A DNA stretch of 64,000 nt from Streptomyces sp. NBC_00539. Its GTDB lineage: Bacteria > Actinomycetota > Actinomycetes > Streptomycetales > Streptomycetaceae. Position numbers and translations under genes: made by a program. The stretch spans positions 4,421,501 through 4,485,500 of the forward strand of contig NZ_CP107811.1 of assembly GCF_036346105.1 (NCBI RefSeq), read 5' to 3'. Below the pieces are notes generated by a model. That model was not told where the DNA came from. It worked only from the letters and a program-made list of their open reading frames with translations, and made no database searches. This document shows positions 42,566 through 52,050 of this stretch, one piece after another (the stretch's first letter is position 1; each line of letters starts with the position of its first letter).

Positions 42566-44455
42566 CTAGAGGCCGGTGCCCCGCGGGCGGGTGCCGATCA
42601 TCTCCGCGATGCGTTCCGGGGCGACCGCGCGGGAGTAGAGCCAGCCCTGGCCGGTGTCGCAGCCGACGCGGCGCAGCCGGGCCGCCTGCCCGGCCGTCTC
42701 CACGCACTCCGCCGTCACCGTCAGGCCCAGCCGGTGCGCCAGCTGGACCAGAGCCTCCACGATCGTCTCGTCGGCCGGGTTGGGGTGGGCGCCCTCCTCG
42801 TAGCGGAAGCCGCGCACGAAGGAACCGTCCAGCTTGAGCACCGACACCGGCAGCCGGCTGAGGTAGGCGAGGTTGGAGTACCCGGTGCCGAAGTCGTCGA
42901 TCGCGATCCGTACCCCCATGTCGCTCAGCGCCTGGAGCGCCTGCAGGGGCCGTCCCGCCGAACCCATGACCGCCGACTCCGTCAGCTCCAATTGGAGCAG
43001 CTGCGGCGCGAGGCCCGTCTCGGCGAGGATCTCCGCGACGTCACCCACCAGGTCGGAGTCCCACACCTGCCGCACCGCGACGTTCACCGACACGAACACC
43101 GGTGCGTCGCTGGGCTGCTCGATCTGCCAGCGCCGCGCCTGCCGGCAGGCGGTCCGCAGTACCCACTGGCCCAGCTGGACGATGGAGCCGTCCTCTTCTG
43201 CAATTCCGATGAACCGATTCGGCGTCAACGTGCCGAACTGCGGGTGGTTCCAGCGCACCAGCGCCTCCACCCCGCGCACCGCACCGCTCTCCAGGTCCAC
43301 CAGCGGCTGGTACTCCAGCGCGAACTCACCCCGCTCCACGGCCGGGCGCAGCGTGGACGACAGGGCCTGGCGGGTCATCCGGTGGGCGTTGCGCTCCGGG
43401 TCGAACAGGGTCCAGCGGGCCTTGCCGTCGGCCTTCGCCCAGTACAGGGTCGTGTCGGCGGCCTGCATCAGGCCGGTCGCCGAGGTCCCGGCGGCGGCCC
43501 GTTCCACCACGCCGATGGACGCCGACACCGACAGCCGTTGCCCGGCCAGGTCGAACGGCTCCTGTACGGCGGTCAGTACGCTGCGCGCGAGCTCCGCGAG
43601 CTGCTCGGTGCCGGTGGAGTCCTCGACCAGCAGGGCGAACTCGTCGCCGCCGAGCCGTGCCACCAGGTGCCCGCTGGTGCGCCCGTATCCGGACTGGTCG
43701 GCGCACTGGGTCAGCCGGGCGGCGACCGCGGTCAGCAGCCGGTCGCCGACGCGGTGCCCGAGGGTGTCGTTGACCGCCTTGAATCCGTCGAGGTCCAGGT
43801 AGCACAGGCCGATCCGGCCCGTGCCGCCGTCCTCGTACGAGGACGCCTCCAGGGCGGCGGACAGCCGCTCGAAGAACAGCGCCCGGTTGGGCAGCCGGGT
43901 CACGGGGTCGTGCATCTGGAGGTGGCGCAGCCGGGCCTGGAGGTCGCGCCGGTCGCTGATGTCGGCAACGGACAGCAGGACGTCCCGGGTTCCCGGTACC
44001 GGCCCCAGCGTCACCTCGGTCCACAGCGAGTGCCCGTCGGGGTGCTTGAGCCGGCGGGTGCAGCGCAGCCGCGCCTGGCGCCCGCGGAGCACCTCCTGGT
44101 ACGCCTGCCAGGTACGGGCCTCCGCCGCCAGGTCGACCAGCTCCGCCGCGGCCCGCTCGACGAGTTCGTGCGGTTCGGCGCCCAGCAGTGCGGCCAGGGC
44201 CCGGTTGGCGGCGACGACGTAGCCCTCGCGGTCGACCACGGCCATCGCGAGGTGGGCCGCGTCGAAGGCGGCCCGGAAGTCGCGTGCTCCCGGCGCGGGC
44301 CGGGTGGGCGTGGCCGGCATCGACGGAACCTCCGGCTCGCTCGACATGCCCGGCAGGGCCGGCACTGCTGGGTGACGCTCCGTAATGGCCGATCGGATGC
44401 GGTCGGCCGCCGAACCGGTTCCCTCTGAGGTTCCGCTCACCGTTGGCTCCCGCAT
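42566..44455 (-). CDS. PAS-GGDEF-EAL cyclic di-GMP enzyme
   Basis: 629 residues, no membrane helix. A PAS domain lies at about 60-170. The GGDEF domain (about 180-345) has intact RLGGDEF (267-273) and no RxxD inhibitory site at the usual place. The EAL domain (about 365-615) has EAL at 397-399 and DDFGTGYS at 520-527. Both synthesis and hydrolysis of c-di-GMP are thus possible, with PAS sensing setting the balance. In Streptomyces such proteins control development. The start ATG is followed by 50 disordered residues. Confidence 0.92.
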   Translation of the reverse strand: MREPTVSGTSEGTGSAADRIRSAITERHPAVPALPGMSSEPEVPSMPATPTRPAPGARDFRAAFDAAHLAMAVVDREGYVVAANRALAALLGAEPHELVERAAAELVDLAAEARTWQAYQEVLRGRQARLRCTRRLKHPDGHSLWTEVTLGPVPGTRDVLLSVADISDRRDLQARLRHLQMHDPVTRLPNRALFFERLSAALEASSYEDGGTGRIGLCYLDLDGFKAVNDTLGHRVGDRLLTAVAARLTQCADQSGYGRTSGHLVARLGGDEFALLVEDSTGTEQLAELARSVLTAVQEPFDLAGQRLSVSASIGVVERAAAGTSATGLMQAADTTLYWAKADGKARWTLFDPERNAHRMTRQALSSTLRPAVERGEFALEYQPLVDLESGAVRGVEALVRWNHPQFGTLTPNRFIGIAEEDGSIVQLGQWVLRTACRQARRWQIEQPSDAPVFVSVNVAVRQVWDSDLVGDVAEILAETGLAPQLLQLELTESAVMGSAGRPLQALQALSDMGVRIAIDDFGTGYSNLAYLSRLPVSVLKLDGSFVRGFRYEEGAHPNPADETIVEALVQLAHRLGLTVTAECVETAGQAARLRRVGCDTGQGWLYSRAVAPERIAEMIGTRPRGTGL

Positions 44456-44797
44456 TGCTCGTGAGTGTCCGTGCAGGAAAGTGTGCCGATCATAGAGGCT
44501 GCCGGACGGCCCTATCCAGCGGCGTCGCCGGGTGGAGGGACGTACTTCGGCGGGATGACGCCGTGATGACGGTTCGTCGGCCTGACCACGGGTGATCGTT
44601 TCTGCGCGGCTGTGAGCATGCGGAGCCCGTCATTGATCTCAGGTGACCGCTCGTGACGGTCCGTAGGCGGGGTCGTGAAGCCGGGGGGTCACCGACTTGC
44701 CCTACTGCTCACTCATGTGGGGCACCGGAACAGGGCATAAGTAAGACAATCGCCTCAAGGTGGACGAGATGGTACTAATCCACCACCGGAGGTCGAT
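44456..44797. other. Divergent intergenic region of 342 bases
   Basis: This lies between the c-di-GMP gene and the M6 protease. It should hold both promoters. I see no coding frame, repeat or hairpin of note, except CGGAGG just before the GTG start of the protease. Confidence 0.5.
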
Positions 44798-46033
44798 GTG
44801 CCGCCCCAGCAGACACCCGGGGGAGTGGACCATCCCGGCATCCGAAGTGCCGCGGCGGTTCTCACCTCCATGGCGGCGGTCGCCGCCATGTCGCTCGTCG
44901 CCACCCCGGCGGCCGCCGCGTCCGGCGCCGGCCCCTGCGCCCTGACCCGCACGGCCGCCCACCACTCCCTCGGCCTGGACACCTGGAACCGCGCCTACCC
45001 CAAACCCGTCCGCACCCTGAACGCGGTCATGGTCTTCCTCTCCTTCCCCGACCACCGCGCCACCGTCACCCCCGACCAGCTGACCGGCGACTACTTCCCC
45101 GCCACCAGCGAGTTCTTCGAGCGCGCCTCCTACGGACGCTTCCGGCTCGTCCCGCACCCGCAGAAGCAGTGGATCGCGATGCCCAGGCCCTCCACCGCGT
45201 ACGGGATACAGCGCGACTGGGCGCCCGAGGCCCGTGCGGCCTACCTGCGCGACGCGGTCGCGGCCGCCGACCCCGCGGTGGATTTCAGCCAGTACGACGT
45301 CGTGTACTTCGTCGCCGACCCCAACGCGCCCGGGGTGGACTCGGACGCCACCAAGGTCGTCAACTTCGACCGGCCCCTCGTCGCCGACGGCACGGAGCTG
45401 CGGCGGATCGTGACCGTCTTCGAGCGGCACCCCCCGGACCGCAACGTCCTCGCGCACGAGACCGGGCACGTCTTCGACCTGCCCGACCTCTACCACCGCC
45501 CCACGGACGGCAAGGGCGACTGGGACACGTTCGTCGGGGACTGGGACGTCATGGGCAGCCAGTTCGGGATGGCCCCGGACCTGTTCGCCTGGCACAAGTG
45601 GAAGCTGGGCTGGCTCGACGCCTCCCAGGTGGACTGCGTGCCGTCGGGCACCTCCCTGCACACCCTCCAGCCGATCGCCGAGGGCGTCCCCAGGGGCGGT
45701 TCCGGTGGCACCCGGCTCGCGGTGGTGCGCACCGGCCCGGGCAGCGCCATCGCCGTCGAGGCCCGCGGCTCCGCCGGCAACGACGGGGACACCTGCACCG
45801 AGGGCGTGCTGGTCTACCGCGTCCGCAACGAGGCGGCCTCGGGCGGCGGCCCGATCGAGGTGCTGGACGGTCACCCGCGCTCGGAGGCGTGCTGGGACCG
45901 CTCGGTCTACCCGCCGCTGGCGGACGCCCCCCTGGAAGTGGGCGAGGCGTTCACGGTGCCGGGGGAGAGGATCCGGATCGAGGTGGCGGACCGGACCCCC
46001 TCGGGCGCCTACACGGTCAAGATCACGACGTAG
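44798..46033 (+). CDS. Secreted M6-type metalloprotease
   Basis: 411 residues from GTG 44798, with CGGAGG upstream. A signal peptide (hydrophobic 17-42, ending AAAASGA) leads to the catalytic motif LAHETGHVFDLPDLY with H220, E221, H224 and D230, the HExxHxxxxxD/E metzincin-like zinc site of M6 (immune inhibitor A-like) proteases. MGSQFGMAPDLFAWHKWKLGWLD downstream supports this family. It is shorter than the 700-residue InhA-type, but matches the small actinobacterial group. It should cleave external proteins. Confidence 0.88.
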   Translation: MPPQQTPGGVDHPGIRSAAAVLTSMAAVAAMSLVATPAAAASGAGPCALTRTAAHHSLGLDTWNRAYPKPVRTLNAVMVFLSFPDHRATVTPDQLTGDYFPATSEFFERASYGRFRLVPHPQKQWIAMPRPSTAYGIQRDWAPEARAAYLRDAVAAADPAVDFSQYDVVYFVADPNAPGVDSDATKVVNFDRPLVADGTELRRIVTVFERHPPDRNVLAHETGHVFDLPDLYHRPTDGKGDWDTFVGDWDVMGSQFGMAPDLFAWHKWKLGWLDASQVDCVPSGTSLHTLQPIAEGVPRGGSGGTRLAVVRTGPGSAIAVEARGSAGNDGDTCTEGVLVYRVRNEAASGGGPIEVLDGHPRSEACWDRSVYPPLADAPLEVGEAFTVPGERIRIEVADRTPSGAYTVKITT

Positions 46034-46050
46034 GGACCGTCCGGGCACAC

Positions 46051-46084
46051 GAAGAAGACCCCCACTCGCGTGGGGGCCTTCTTC
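46051..46084. terminator. Bidirectional terminator between protease and tRNA-Lys
   Basis: gaagaagacccccac (46051-46065) pairs with gtgggggccttcttc (46070-46084) with one mismatch, around tcgc. It resembles the element beside the first tRNA-Lys. Confidence 0.82.
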
Positions 46085-46090
46085 CGTCTG

Positions 46091-46164
46091 TGCGCCGCCA
46101 GGGACTCGAACCCCGGACCCGCTGATTAAGAGTCAGCTGCTCTAACCAACTGAGCTAGCGGCGC
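46091..46164 (-). tRNA. tRNA-Lys (anticodon CTT)
   Basis: The third identical 74-base copy, minus strand. The end of the next minus-strand gene overlaps its first ten bases. Confidence 0.97.
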
Positions 46165-46730
46165 CTGCTGACGTCGTAGACATTAGCATCCCGGTCGGCG
46201 GATCGAAAAATCGATACCTGCAGGCGGGCGGCGTGCAGGAACGCCCACAGCAGCGTGTCGGGCCCGGGCAGCCGGGGCCGCCGGGAGTCCGGGGCGACCA
46301 GCCAGCGCGACGGTCCGGACCCGGCGGCGAGCGGTGGAACGGTGACGGCGTCGCCCAGGCCGTGACAGATCGGGGCCGCCGTCTGCGCACCCCACTCCTC
46401 CCAGGCGAGCAGGGCCGGCAGCCGGTGGGCCGTGCCGGGGGCGGCGAAGAGCAGCATCCGGCCCCGGTGCACGGCGGCGGGCCCGCAGCCGGGGCCCTCG
46501 GCCCAGAGCAGGTCGAGCATCCGCCGGCCGAGCACGAGCGGGACGTTGACGACGTCGAACGCGACCCCGCAGGGCAGCACCGCCGGGGCGGCGGGCCGGC
46601 CCTCCCACGCCGCGAGGGCGCTGCGCGGGTGGGCGCACGCGGAGGCGAGCCAGGCGGCGCCCTCGTGGGTGACCCGGGTGGCGGGTGCGGGGCGGACGGC
46701 GAGGGCGGGGCAGCCGGTCGAGGTCGTCAT
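46155..46730 (-). CDS. Primase/polymerase-like small protein
   Basis: 191 residues from ATG 46730 (MTTSTGCPALAV). The opening helix AAWLASACAHPRSALAAWEGRPAAPAVLPCGVAFDVVNVPLVLGRRMLDLL resembles the N-terminus of actinobacterial bifunctional DNA primase/polymerase-like proteins. The metal-binding aspartates of an active polymerase are not evident. The middle and C-terminus (RWLVAPDSRRPRLPGPDTLLWAFLHAARL) are weakly conserved. Its stop codon TAG lies inside the tRNA-Lys gene, so the two transcripts would overlap. Confidence 0.45.
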   Translation of the reverse strand: MTTSTGCPALAVRPAPATRVTHEGAAWLASACAHPRSALAAWEGRPAAPAVLPCGVAFDVVNVPLVLGRRMLDLLWAEGPGCGPAAVHRGRMLLFAAPGTAHRLPALLAWEEWGAQTAAPICHGLGDAVTVPPLAAGSGPSRWLVAPDSRRPRLPGPDTLLWAFLHAARLQVSIFRSADRDANVYDVSRRR

Positions 46731-46849
46731 GCCCCAGGTGTACCGCCGGTAGTGGAGCAACTCCTCGGAGTTACCGAATTCCGGGACAGGGCCGGGTCGC
46801 CCGGAGTATGGTGCGCGCCGCATATGCCAGGGGCCCCGGACGGCAGGGC

Positions 46850-47197
46850 CTACGCCTCGTCCGGACCGCCGCCGCGCCGGAGGCTCTCGCCGAACTCGAT
46901 CATCTTGACGGCGTAGTCCTCGGTCCAGTCCGCCTGTTCCGCGATCTCACGGGCGGGCAGCCGGTCGAACCGCCGCGGGTCGGCCAGCTGGGCCGCCGCG
47001 AGCGCCTGGAACTCGACGGCCCGGTCCTGCGCCGCCCGGAAGGCCAGCGTCAGCTCGGTGGCGCGGGCCAGCAGCTCCCGCGGGTCCTCCATCGACTCCA
47101 GGTCGAAGAAGTGCTCGGGGTCCGAGGCCGCCTCCGAGGGCTCGAAGAGCAGCGGCGCGGGCCGCAGCCTCCGTTCGGTCCGCTCGGGCTCTGCCAT
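46850..47197 (-). CDS. Conserved hypothetical protein
   Basis: 115 residues from ATG 47197, with AGGAGG upstream; the in-frame extension to 47263 lacks a site. It is mostly helical and charged: HFFDLESMEDPRELLARATELTLAFRAAQDRAVEFQALAAAQLADP, then a helix-turn-helix-like EIAEQADWTEDYAVKMIEFGESLR. It may be a small DNA-binding protein; I do not recognise the family. Confidence 0.6.
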   Translation of the reverse strand: MAEPERTERRLRPAPLLFEPSEAASDPEHFFDLESMEDPRELLARATELTLAFRAAQDRAVEFQALAAAQLADPRRFDRLPAREIAEQADWTEDYAVKMIEFGESLRRGGGPDEA

Positions 47198-47288
47198 GCC
47201 TGTCCTCCTGTGTGCTGCGCGCGAATCCTTCCGGGCCACCCTCCATTGTCCAACGCCCCGCAAGGGCGCACTCGCCTCCGCGCGCGCC

Positions 47289-47846
47289 TCAGGCGGAGAC
47301 GGGCTCCGACGCCAGGGCCGCGACCTCGTCCAGCATGCCGGTCAGCTCTTCGGCGAGGCCCTCCGGGGCCTGGAAACCGTCCGGGCCGACCAGGGCGTTG
47401 ATGCCGGGCACCGCCACCCGGCGCTCGGTGGGGAGCATGCCGAGGCGGGTCAGCACCGGCAGCAGCATCTCGGCGGCCGGGGCGCCGCCCGTGGGGCCGG
47501 CGCTGTAGCTGAGCAGGGCCACCGGCTTGCCGCGCCACTCGTTGTAGAGGAAGTCGATGGCGTTCTTGAAGGGCGCGGTGAAGCCGCCGTTGTACATCGG
47601 CATGACGAAGACGAACGCGTCGGCGGAGTCGACGAGGGCGCTCCACTCCAGGGTGTGCGCGTTGGCGTACACACCGCTGGAGGCGTACTCGGGCTCGTCG
47701 AGGAAGGGCAGGGCGATCTCGGCGAGGTCGACGGAGGTGACCTCGAAGCCGCCGTGTGCGCGGGCCTGTTCGCCGACCCACGCGGCGAGCGGGCGGCCCG
47801 AGGAGGTGGGGCGGGTGGCGGCGGAGATGACGTGCAGGCGGGTCAT
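47289..47846 (-). CDS. NAD(P)H-dependent FMN reductase
   Basis: 185 residues. MTRLHVISAATRPTSSGRPLAAWV, VDSADAFVFVMPMYNGGFTAPFKNAIDFL and GKPVALLSYSAGPTGG define the flavodoxin-like NADPH-dependent FMN reductase family, including the phosphate-binding S/T-x-R start and the P-x-Y-N-G isoalloxazine loop. It supplies reduced flavin or reduces quinones. ATG 47846 follows GGGAG. Confidence 0.88.
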   Translation of the reverse strand: MTRLHVISAATRPTSSGRPLAAWVGEQARAHGGFEVTSVDLAEIALPFLDEPEYASSGVYANAHTLEWSALVDSADAFVFVMPMYNGGFTAPFKNAIDFLYNEWRGKPVALLSYSAGPTGGAPAAEMLLPVLTRLGMLPTERRVAVPGINALVGPDGFQAPEGLAEELTGMLDEVAALASEPVSA

Positions 47847-47993
47847 GTGCGGTGAACTCCCGTAGAACGTGTGTGCTGTGTCGGCGACAGTCTGGTCGTT
47901 GCCGCGCCCCGGAGGAAGCCGCACCCGCGCGGTATGTCAGGCCCCGCCCGCACGGGGCCCGTTGGGGATCCGTCCGGGCGGGCGGTCCGCGGC

Positions 47994-49325
47994 TCAGGGG
48001 CGCCAGGGGATGCGGTGGTCGGACCAGAAGTCCCAGGTGGACATCATCGCCTCCCAGCCGTCGGGGAACTTGACCGTCACGCCCAGCTGGACCGGCTCCG
48101 TGGACGGATGGTCGTCCAGGAGGGCCGCGACGCCCGCGCGGGCCACGACCACACAGGCGTGCCGGTGCCGGGACGCCAGGACGCACAGGCGGCCCGTCTC
48201 CAGGTGGAAGGCCGTGGCGTCGGGCCGGCCCGACAGGGGGTGCAGGACCACCGTCAGGTCGTACTCGCGGCCCTGGAGGCGATTCGCGGTGTCGACGGTG
48301 ACGCCCGTGACGCCGAGGCCCGCCAGGGCCGTACGCACGGCGGCCGCCTGGTCACGGTGGGCGGTGCCCACGGCGATCCGGTCCGCCGTCAGCGGGGTCG
48401 GCCCGCCGGGGTGCTCGTCCTGCGTCACCGCGCCCCGGTCCAGGGCCCGGCGGACCACCAGCGCCACCGCCGCGACCGCCTCCGGATCCGTGCGCGGGGT
48501 GTGCCGCGCGGGCAGCTCCAGCAGGCCCCAGCCCGACTCGGCGGCCTCGTCCAGCACCCGGTCCGGGCCCGACCCGTCGGAGGCGACCCCGTACGACAGC
48601 CGCCGCTCACCGGGGCCCGTACCGCTGCGGAACCGGCTGTACGGGTAGAAGGCGCGCGAGACCAGCGGGGCCGCCGACGCCGGGAGCCGCCACGACACCG
48701 GCAGCCGGTGCTGCGGCAGCCCGGGGTTGTGTGCCAGCAAGGTGGACACCGCCGACGCCGAAGGGTCGTAGGACAGCCCCGCCCACTGCTCGGCGCCGAC
48801 CACGCTGAACGGGTCCAACTGCCCCGGGTCGCCCACGAACAGCGCCCGCTCGAACAGCCCGGCCACCGCCAGCAGCGCGTCCGAGCGCATCTGGTACGCC
48901 TCGTCCACGATGGCGTGCTCCCACGGCTCGGCGTCCTTCACGTACGCCCACTTCGCCGCCGTGGACACGGTGATCGGCAGCTCCGCGAGCTCCCCCGGCT
49001 TGGCCGAGAGGGTGACCGAGGGCAGCTCGCGCAGGGCGGGGTCGTAGGCGTCGCCCTCGCTGCTGTGCAACCGGCCGACCCTCAATCCCGGGTCCTTCTC
49101 GTGCAGCCGCAGCACCAGGTCGTCCACCTGGGCGTTGGTCTGCGCGACCACCATCAGCCGGCGCCCCGCGGCGGCGAGTTCCCGGGCGGCCCGCACCACC
49201 AGCGTGGACTTCCCGGCCCCGGGCGGGGAATCCACGACGACACCCCGGTCGGTGCCGTGCAGGGTGTCGTGCAGGATGGCGGCGGTCGCCTGGGCGGCCG
49301 CGGCCCCCGGGTCGAAGGCGGTCAA
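47994..49325 (-). CDS. Dna2/Upf1-like superfamily 1 helicase
   Basis: 443 residues from TTG 49325, whose bases overlap the upstream stop (TTGA). Walker A is SPPGAGKST (33-41), motif II DEAYQM (141-146), motif III GDPGQLDPF (165-173). VDTANRLQGREYDLTVV and ASRHRHACVVVARAG are motifs V and VI. The set is that of SF1B helicases related to Dna2, NAM7 and Upf1. There is no nuclease domain here; one is encoded two genes upstream. It is the last gene of a three-gene operon. Confidence 0.82.
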   Translation of the reverse strand: MTAFDPGAAAAQATAAILHDTLHGTDRGVVVDSPPGAGKSTLVVRAARELAAAGRRLMVVAQTNAQVDDLVLRLHEKDPGLRVGRLHSSEGDAYDPALRELPSVTLSAKPGELAELPITVSTAAKWAYVKDAEPWEHAIVDEAYQMRSDALLAVAGLFERALFVGDPGQLDPFSVVGAEQWAGLSYDPSASAVSTLLAHNPGLPQHRLPVSWRLPASAAPLVSRAFYPYSRFRSGTGPGERRLSYGVASDGSGPDRVLDEAAESGWGLLELPARHTPRTDPEAVAAVALVVRRALDRGAVTQDEHPGGPTPLTADRIAVGTAHRDQAAAVRTALAGLGVTGVTVDTANRLQGREYDLTVVLHPLSGRPDATAFHLETGRLCVLASRHRHACVVVARAGVAALLDDHPSTEPVQLGVTVKFPDGWEAMMSTWDFWSDHRIPWRP

Positions 49326-50890
49326 AGGATGTCTCCGTCGGTGACGGGGTCGGGGAGGGGGAGCGCGGCGGTCGCCGATCCCGGCGGGCCGCCGTGGGTC
49401 CACGGGGTGTGCTCCGGGTCCGGCAGCTTCGGGCCGCCGCGCGCGTCGTGCTCGAACAGCGTCCAGCAGAGCCGGTCGCCCTTCTCGGGCACCGTGCCCG
49501 GCGCCGGTTCCCGGCCCGAGCCCATCTTGTCGAGCAGCCGCAGCACGATCGCGCCGGCCCCCTCGAAGCGTACGAACTCGGCGGCCTGCGGGCGACCGTC
49601 CAGCGAACGGAACACCTTCCCGCCGGCCCCGTCGGTCAGCTGTGGCCGGTCCTCGGTGACCACCGTCACCAGCGGCCTCGGGCGCGGGCGCGCCGACCCG
49701 GTCCACTCCATGACCACTTCGGTGACCTCGCCGGCGAACGCCTCGCCCGCCAGGCGCCGGCCCGCCATCACCAGGGGGTCGTCGAGCGCCTCCTGGGCGT
49801 CGAGCCGTACCTGCTCCGTCTCCCGCGTGGCCAGCTTCTGCGCGGCCGTCACCGCGTCGTCGCGGCGCGGCTGCGGGGGCTCGCCCGCCCGTACGCGGTC
49901 GCGGTGGGCGGTGTACGACCAGCGGTCACGGGTCCAGCGTTCCCCGGTCCGCTCCCCGGCGGGCAGGGCGCGCAGCAGGTCCAGGGAGCGCCACACCGCG
50001 TCCCACGTCGGCCGCAGCTGTCCGCCGACCAGCTCGCGCAGCGCCCCCTCGGCCCGGTCGGCGGCGTCCCGGTCACCGGCGGCGCGCGCGGCGTCGTAGC
50101 GGGCCATCGCGGGGGCCAGCAGCTTGTTGTCGAAGGCCGGGTCCGTGGCGGGCCCGGCGGGCGGGACCAGCAGGAGGCCGTCCCGGTCGCGGGCCAGCTC
50201 CGCGCGCAGGGCGGCCTCCGCGCCGTTCTCGCCGCCCGGCGGGGCGATCCAGGCCAGCAGGGCGCCCAGGTGCTGGTCCTCGACGCTGCTCTGCCCGGTC
50301 GCCCAGTGCCGGGCCAGCAGTTCGGTCGCCGACAGCAGGAGGGAGGAGCCGGGGACCCGGGAGCGTTCGGCGAGGTGCGTGAACCAGCGCCCCAGCAGCG
50401 GCACTTGGGTGGGCACCGGATACGGGTTCTCGGGGTCCTCCTCCGCGGTGCGCCGGAACCGCATCGACCGCCCGAGCAGCCGCACGTACTCCACGCCCGC
50501 CCGGCTCGGCACGATCAGCTGCGGCGCGTCCACGCACAGCTCGGTCTCCACCTTGACCCGCTTGCCGGTCTCCGGGTCGGTCTCGGTGCGCTCGGCCGGC
50601 TCGACGGCATCGGCGTACGCGTCGATGTACGGCATCACCTGACGCGCCAGCTCCGCCAGGAACTCCCAGCGCAGGTCCCGGTCGCGCGGCTGCGGTATGA
50701 CCAGCAGGCACGGGTCGTCCCGGTCGGTGCCCACCAGCGCGCCGAGCGGCGCCCCGGCCTCGCCGGAGGTCGTCAGCGGTACGAAGACCAGCGGGCGCCC
50801 GCTCAGATGGCGGTGCCGTACGGTCGCCAGGGCCCGGGCCCGGCCCGAGCGGACCGCCTCCAGCCGCGCGAGGGTGTTCAGCAGGGGCAT
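49322..50890 (-). CDS. Uncharacterised protein between nuclease and helicase genes
   Basis: 522 residues from ATG 50890. It begins MPLLNTLARLEAVRSGRARALATVRHRHLSGRPLVFVPLTTSGEAGAPLGALVGTDRD and is mostly mixed alpha/beta, with a helical middle (DRDAADRAEGALRELVGGQLRPTWDAVWRSLDLLRAL). No Walker motif, metal cluster or nuclease motif was found. It overlaps the nuclease gene by 13 bases and the helicase by 4, so all three products are probably made in fixed proportion. It may be the bridging or specificity subunit. Confidence 0.7.
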   Translation of the reverse strand: MPLLNTLARLEAVRSGRARALATVRHRHLSGRPLVFVPLTTSGEAGAPLGALVGTDRDDPCLLVIPQPRDRDLRWEFLAELARQVMPYIDAYADAVEPAERTETDPETGKRVKVETELCVDAPQLIVPSRAGVEYVRLLGRSMRFRRTAEEDPENPYPVPTQVPLLGRWFTHLAERSRVPGSSLLLSATELLARHWATGQSSVEDQHLGALLAWIAPPGGENGAEAALRAELARDRDGLLLVPPAGPATDPAFDNKLLAPAMARYDAARAAGDRDAADRAEGALRELVGGQLRPTWDAVWRSLDLLRALPAGERTGERWTRDRWSYTAHRDRVRAGEPPQPRRDDAVTAAQKLATRETEQVRLDAQEALDDPLVMAGRRLAGEAFAGEVTEVVMEWTGSARPRPRPLVTVVTEDRPQLTDGAGGKVFRSLDGRPQAAEFVRFEGAGAIVLRLLDKMGSGREPAPGTVPEKGDRLCWTLFEHDARGGPKLPDPEHTPWTHGGPPGSATAALPLPDPVTDGDIL

Positions 50891-52050
50891 GCGGAGTCCT
50901 CCGACGGGGTGCGGGCGGGGGCGAGCGCCAGCGCCTCGGCCCGCAGCCGGGCGGCCTGGCGCAGCGCAGCCCCGGTCGGGTCCTCGGCGGGCCCGGCTCC
51001 CGCGGCGGCGGCCAGGGCCTCCCCGACGGTGCCCAGCCCGCCCAGCTCGGCCCGCAGCGACCGGCCCAGCGCCCCCACCTCGTCGGCGGCGCGGGCCCGC
51101 TGGCGGCAGTGGAAGGCCAGCTCGCAGGCGGCCAGGCATTCGGGGGCGTAGGCCGCGGGGACCGCCGAGACGGCCCGGTCGAGCTCCTCGGCCGGGCGGG
51201 CGGGGTCGAAGCACAGGCCCTCGGGCAGCAGGGCGGCCAGCTCCTCGACCCGGGTCAGCCGCTCCAGCTGGCGACGGGTGACGGAGCGCTCCCGGCGGAC
51301 GTCGACGGGTGCGGCGGTGGGCAGGTTGGAGAAGTCCTTCGGGCAGACCAGCAGCACCTCGTGGCCCACGGTGGCGCCGGGCAGCTTCCGGGCGGTGTCC
51401 TCCAGGGCCAGTACGTACACGGCCGCCTGCCGGGCGGCGGCGCCGACCTTCGCCGGGTCGGCGCTCCCGTCGATCATCGGGAACGACTTGATCTCCACCA
51501 CGGTCCAGCGGCCGTCGGGGTGCACCACGACGGCGTCCGGCTCCAGGTACGCGGGGGAGCCCGCCACCTCCAGGGCCAGCATCGGGTGGTCCAGCAGCGT
51601 CCAGGTGCCGGCGGCGCTCGCCTCGCGCAGTGCGAGGGCGGTGCGGGCGGCGCGTCCCTGGGGGCCGGCGGCGGTGAGGTCGGAGACCGGGGCGGCCGGG
51701 CCGGGCGGCTCGGCCCCGGCGCCGAGGTGTTCGTGCACCAGGCCTAGCAGCTCCGCTCCGCCGTCGCCCTTGACCTTGGCCTCGAAGGAGTTGCCCCGGA
51801 CGATCGCGAACTGCGACTGCCCGAAGGCGGAGGGCGACCCGAGGGCCGTGGCGAGGGCGGTCTTGTCCACGCCCGCCCCGTCGAGCAGGGCCCGTCTGCC
51901 GCAGCCGGGGTTGGCGGCGAGGGCGGCGAGCGCGCGGGCGTCGAGCGGACGGGGCGGCACGGCGGGGCCGCGCAGGTCGGCGAGCCGCTGCCGCAGGGGG
52001 GTCGTCTGCGGTGTCGTCTGCGGAGGGACGCTGGGCGGGTAGGAGCTCAC
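50878..52050 (-). CDS. Cas4/RecB-like Fe-S nuclease
   Basis: 390 residues from GTG 52050. The PD-(D/E)xK core is E90, D172 (YLEPDAVV), E186 and K188 (VVEIKSF), with the RecB-type Q208...Y212 (ARQAAVYVL). C50 (NPGCGRRALL) near the start and C305, C309 and C315 near the end (ECLAACELAFHC) fit a four-cysteine iron-sulfur cluster as in Cas4, AddB and Dna2. It should degrade or trim DNA ends. It is the first gene of the operon with an unknown protein and a Dna2-like helicase. Confidence 0.75.
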   Translation of the reverse strand: MSSYPPSVPPQTTPQTTPLRQRLADLRGPAVPPRPLDARALAALAANPGCGRRALLDGAGVDKTALATALGSPSAFGQSQFAIVRGNSFEAKVKGDGGAELLGLVHEHLGAGAEPPGPAAPVSDLTAAGPQGRAARTALALREASAAGTWTLLDHPMLALEVAGSPAYLEPDAVVVHPDGRWTVVEIKSFPMIDGSADPAKVGAAARQAAVYVLALEDTARKLPGATVGHEVLLVCPKDFSNLPTAAPVDVRRERSVTRRQLERLTRVEELAALLPEGLCFDPARPAEELDRAVSAVPAAYAPECLAACELAFHCRQRARAADEVGALGRSLRAELGGLGTVGEALAAAAGAGPAEDPTGAALRQAARLRAEALALAPARTPSEDSACPC

